A stretch of 60,000 bases of DNA from Owenia fusiformis (taxonomy: Eukaryota > Annelida > Polychaeta > Sabellida > Oweniidae). The stretch covers positions 2,801,341-2,861,340 of the forward strand of contig CAIIXF020000008.1 of NCBI GenBank assembly GCA_903813345.2, written 5' to 3'. Under the pieces are notes generated by a model. It saw nothing but the letters and a program-made list of their open reading frames with translations, did no database searches and was not told the DNA's origin. A program made the position numbers and the translations under genes. Shown in pieces: positions 59,591 to 60,000 of this stretch (position 1 is its first letter; the number at the start of each line of letters is the position of its first letter).

Positions 59591-60000
59591 TACAGTACAC
59601 ATTAACTACTGAACAGTGTCAAGATAAACGTTCGAAGCTATTACAATATGTCACCCAATCACTAGTGGTGGTGACATTAAAATAATGTATAGAAAAATCT
59701 ACTGAACCAAAATAAACTTTGTGATAGAAGAACTGATTGTTTACTCTAAGTTTTCAACTAAATATATTTCTAATAAGCAATGTTTTATCGAAAAGAAAAA
59801 ATAATTTCATGTTATATAAAATCAAATAAATTAACTATATTTTTTTCGTTGTGTTAGTTACACCAGTAATAATAAACCTGTTTATAAAGTGGTGTTAACT
59901 AGACTATAGAATTTAACAGTCATAAAACCTAAAAAAATATACCAGGAAGGGACCATTGTGAATGTAAATGTATAAAGTGTGAAAATTTGAAGCAAATCTG

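Larger units (their letters stand above)
58600..60000. other. AT-rich non-coding end of the window
   Basis: No gene is seen. It holds a SINE copy (59305-59415) and a reversed fragment of dispersed repeat D (59490-59590). Confidence 0.5.

Overview
The window reads as a stretch of an AT-rich animal nuclear genome, most likely a marine invertebrate (lophotrochozoan or invertebrate deuterostome; I cannot narrow it further). The reasons are a spliced kinetochore gene with GT-AG introns, a Toll-like receptor, a neuropeptide-type GPCR, a tRNA-derived SINE, a LINE remnant and many DNA-transposon relics. Nothing resembles prokaryotic or viral organisation.

Layout. Bases 1-25582 hold no exon I can support. 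They are filled with dispersed repeats, TIR elements, mariner-type relics, a LINE fragment, and large copies of a modular repeat superfamily (called A and B here). Bases 25583-52619 (+) carry the last 22 exons I could assemble of a gene best read as KNTC1/Rod, the large subunit of the RZZ spindle-checkpoint complex. All exon phases agree, giving about 995 C-terminal residues and a stop; roughly half the protein, the 5' part, is not seen. Its introns contain a 74-bp minisatellite, an A-family copy, a piggyBac-like MITE, mariner relics, a C-family repeat, and an antisense Toll-like receptor (40779-43028 plus a displaced upstream piece).

Bases 53099-55569 (-) carry the last four exons of an unrecognised coiled-coil protein ending in a CaaX box. 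It is convergent with KNTC1, and the two poly(A) signals lie within 40 bp of each other. Bases 56481-57536 (+) are an intronless rhodopsin-class GPCR of FMRFamide/neuropeptide-receptor type. The last 2.4 kb hold tandem repeats (family H), a second SINE and no gene.

The most unusual structure is the minisatellite at 26853-28599. Its 74-bp unit is a copy of the 3' splice site of the KNTC1 exon at 28600-28697: branch-point-like motif, pyrimidine tract, AG, and the first ~28 exon bases. About 23 decoy acceptors are therefore stacked directly before the real one. Also notable are a Toll-like receptor split by a TIR element whose TAA duplication preserves the reading frame, and repeat families loaded with nuclear-receptor half-sites and YY1-like motifs. 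All calls come from reading the sequence; no alignment or database search was run.
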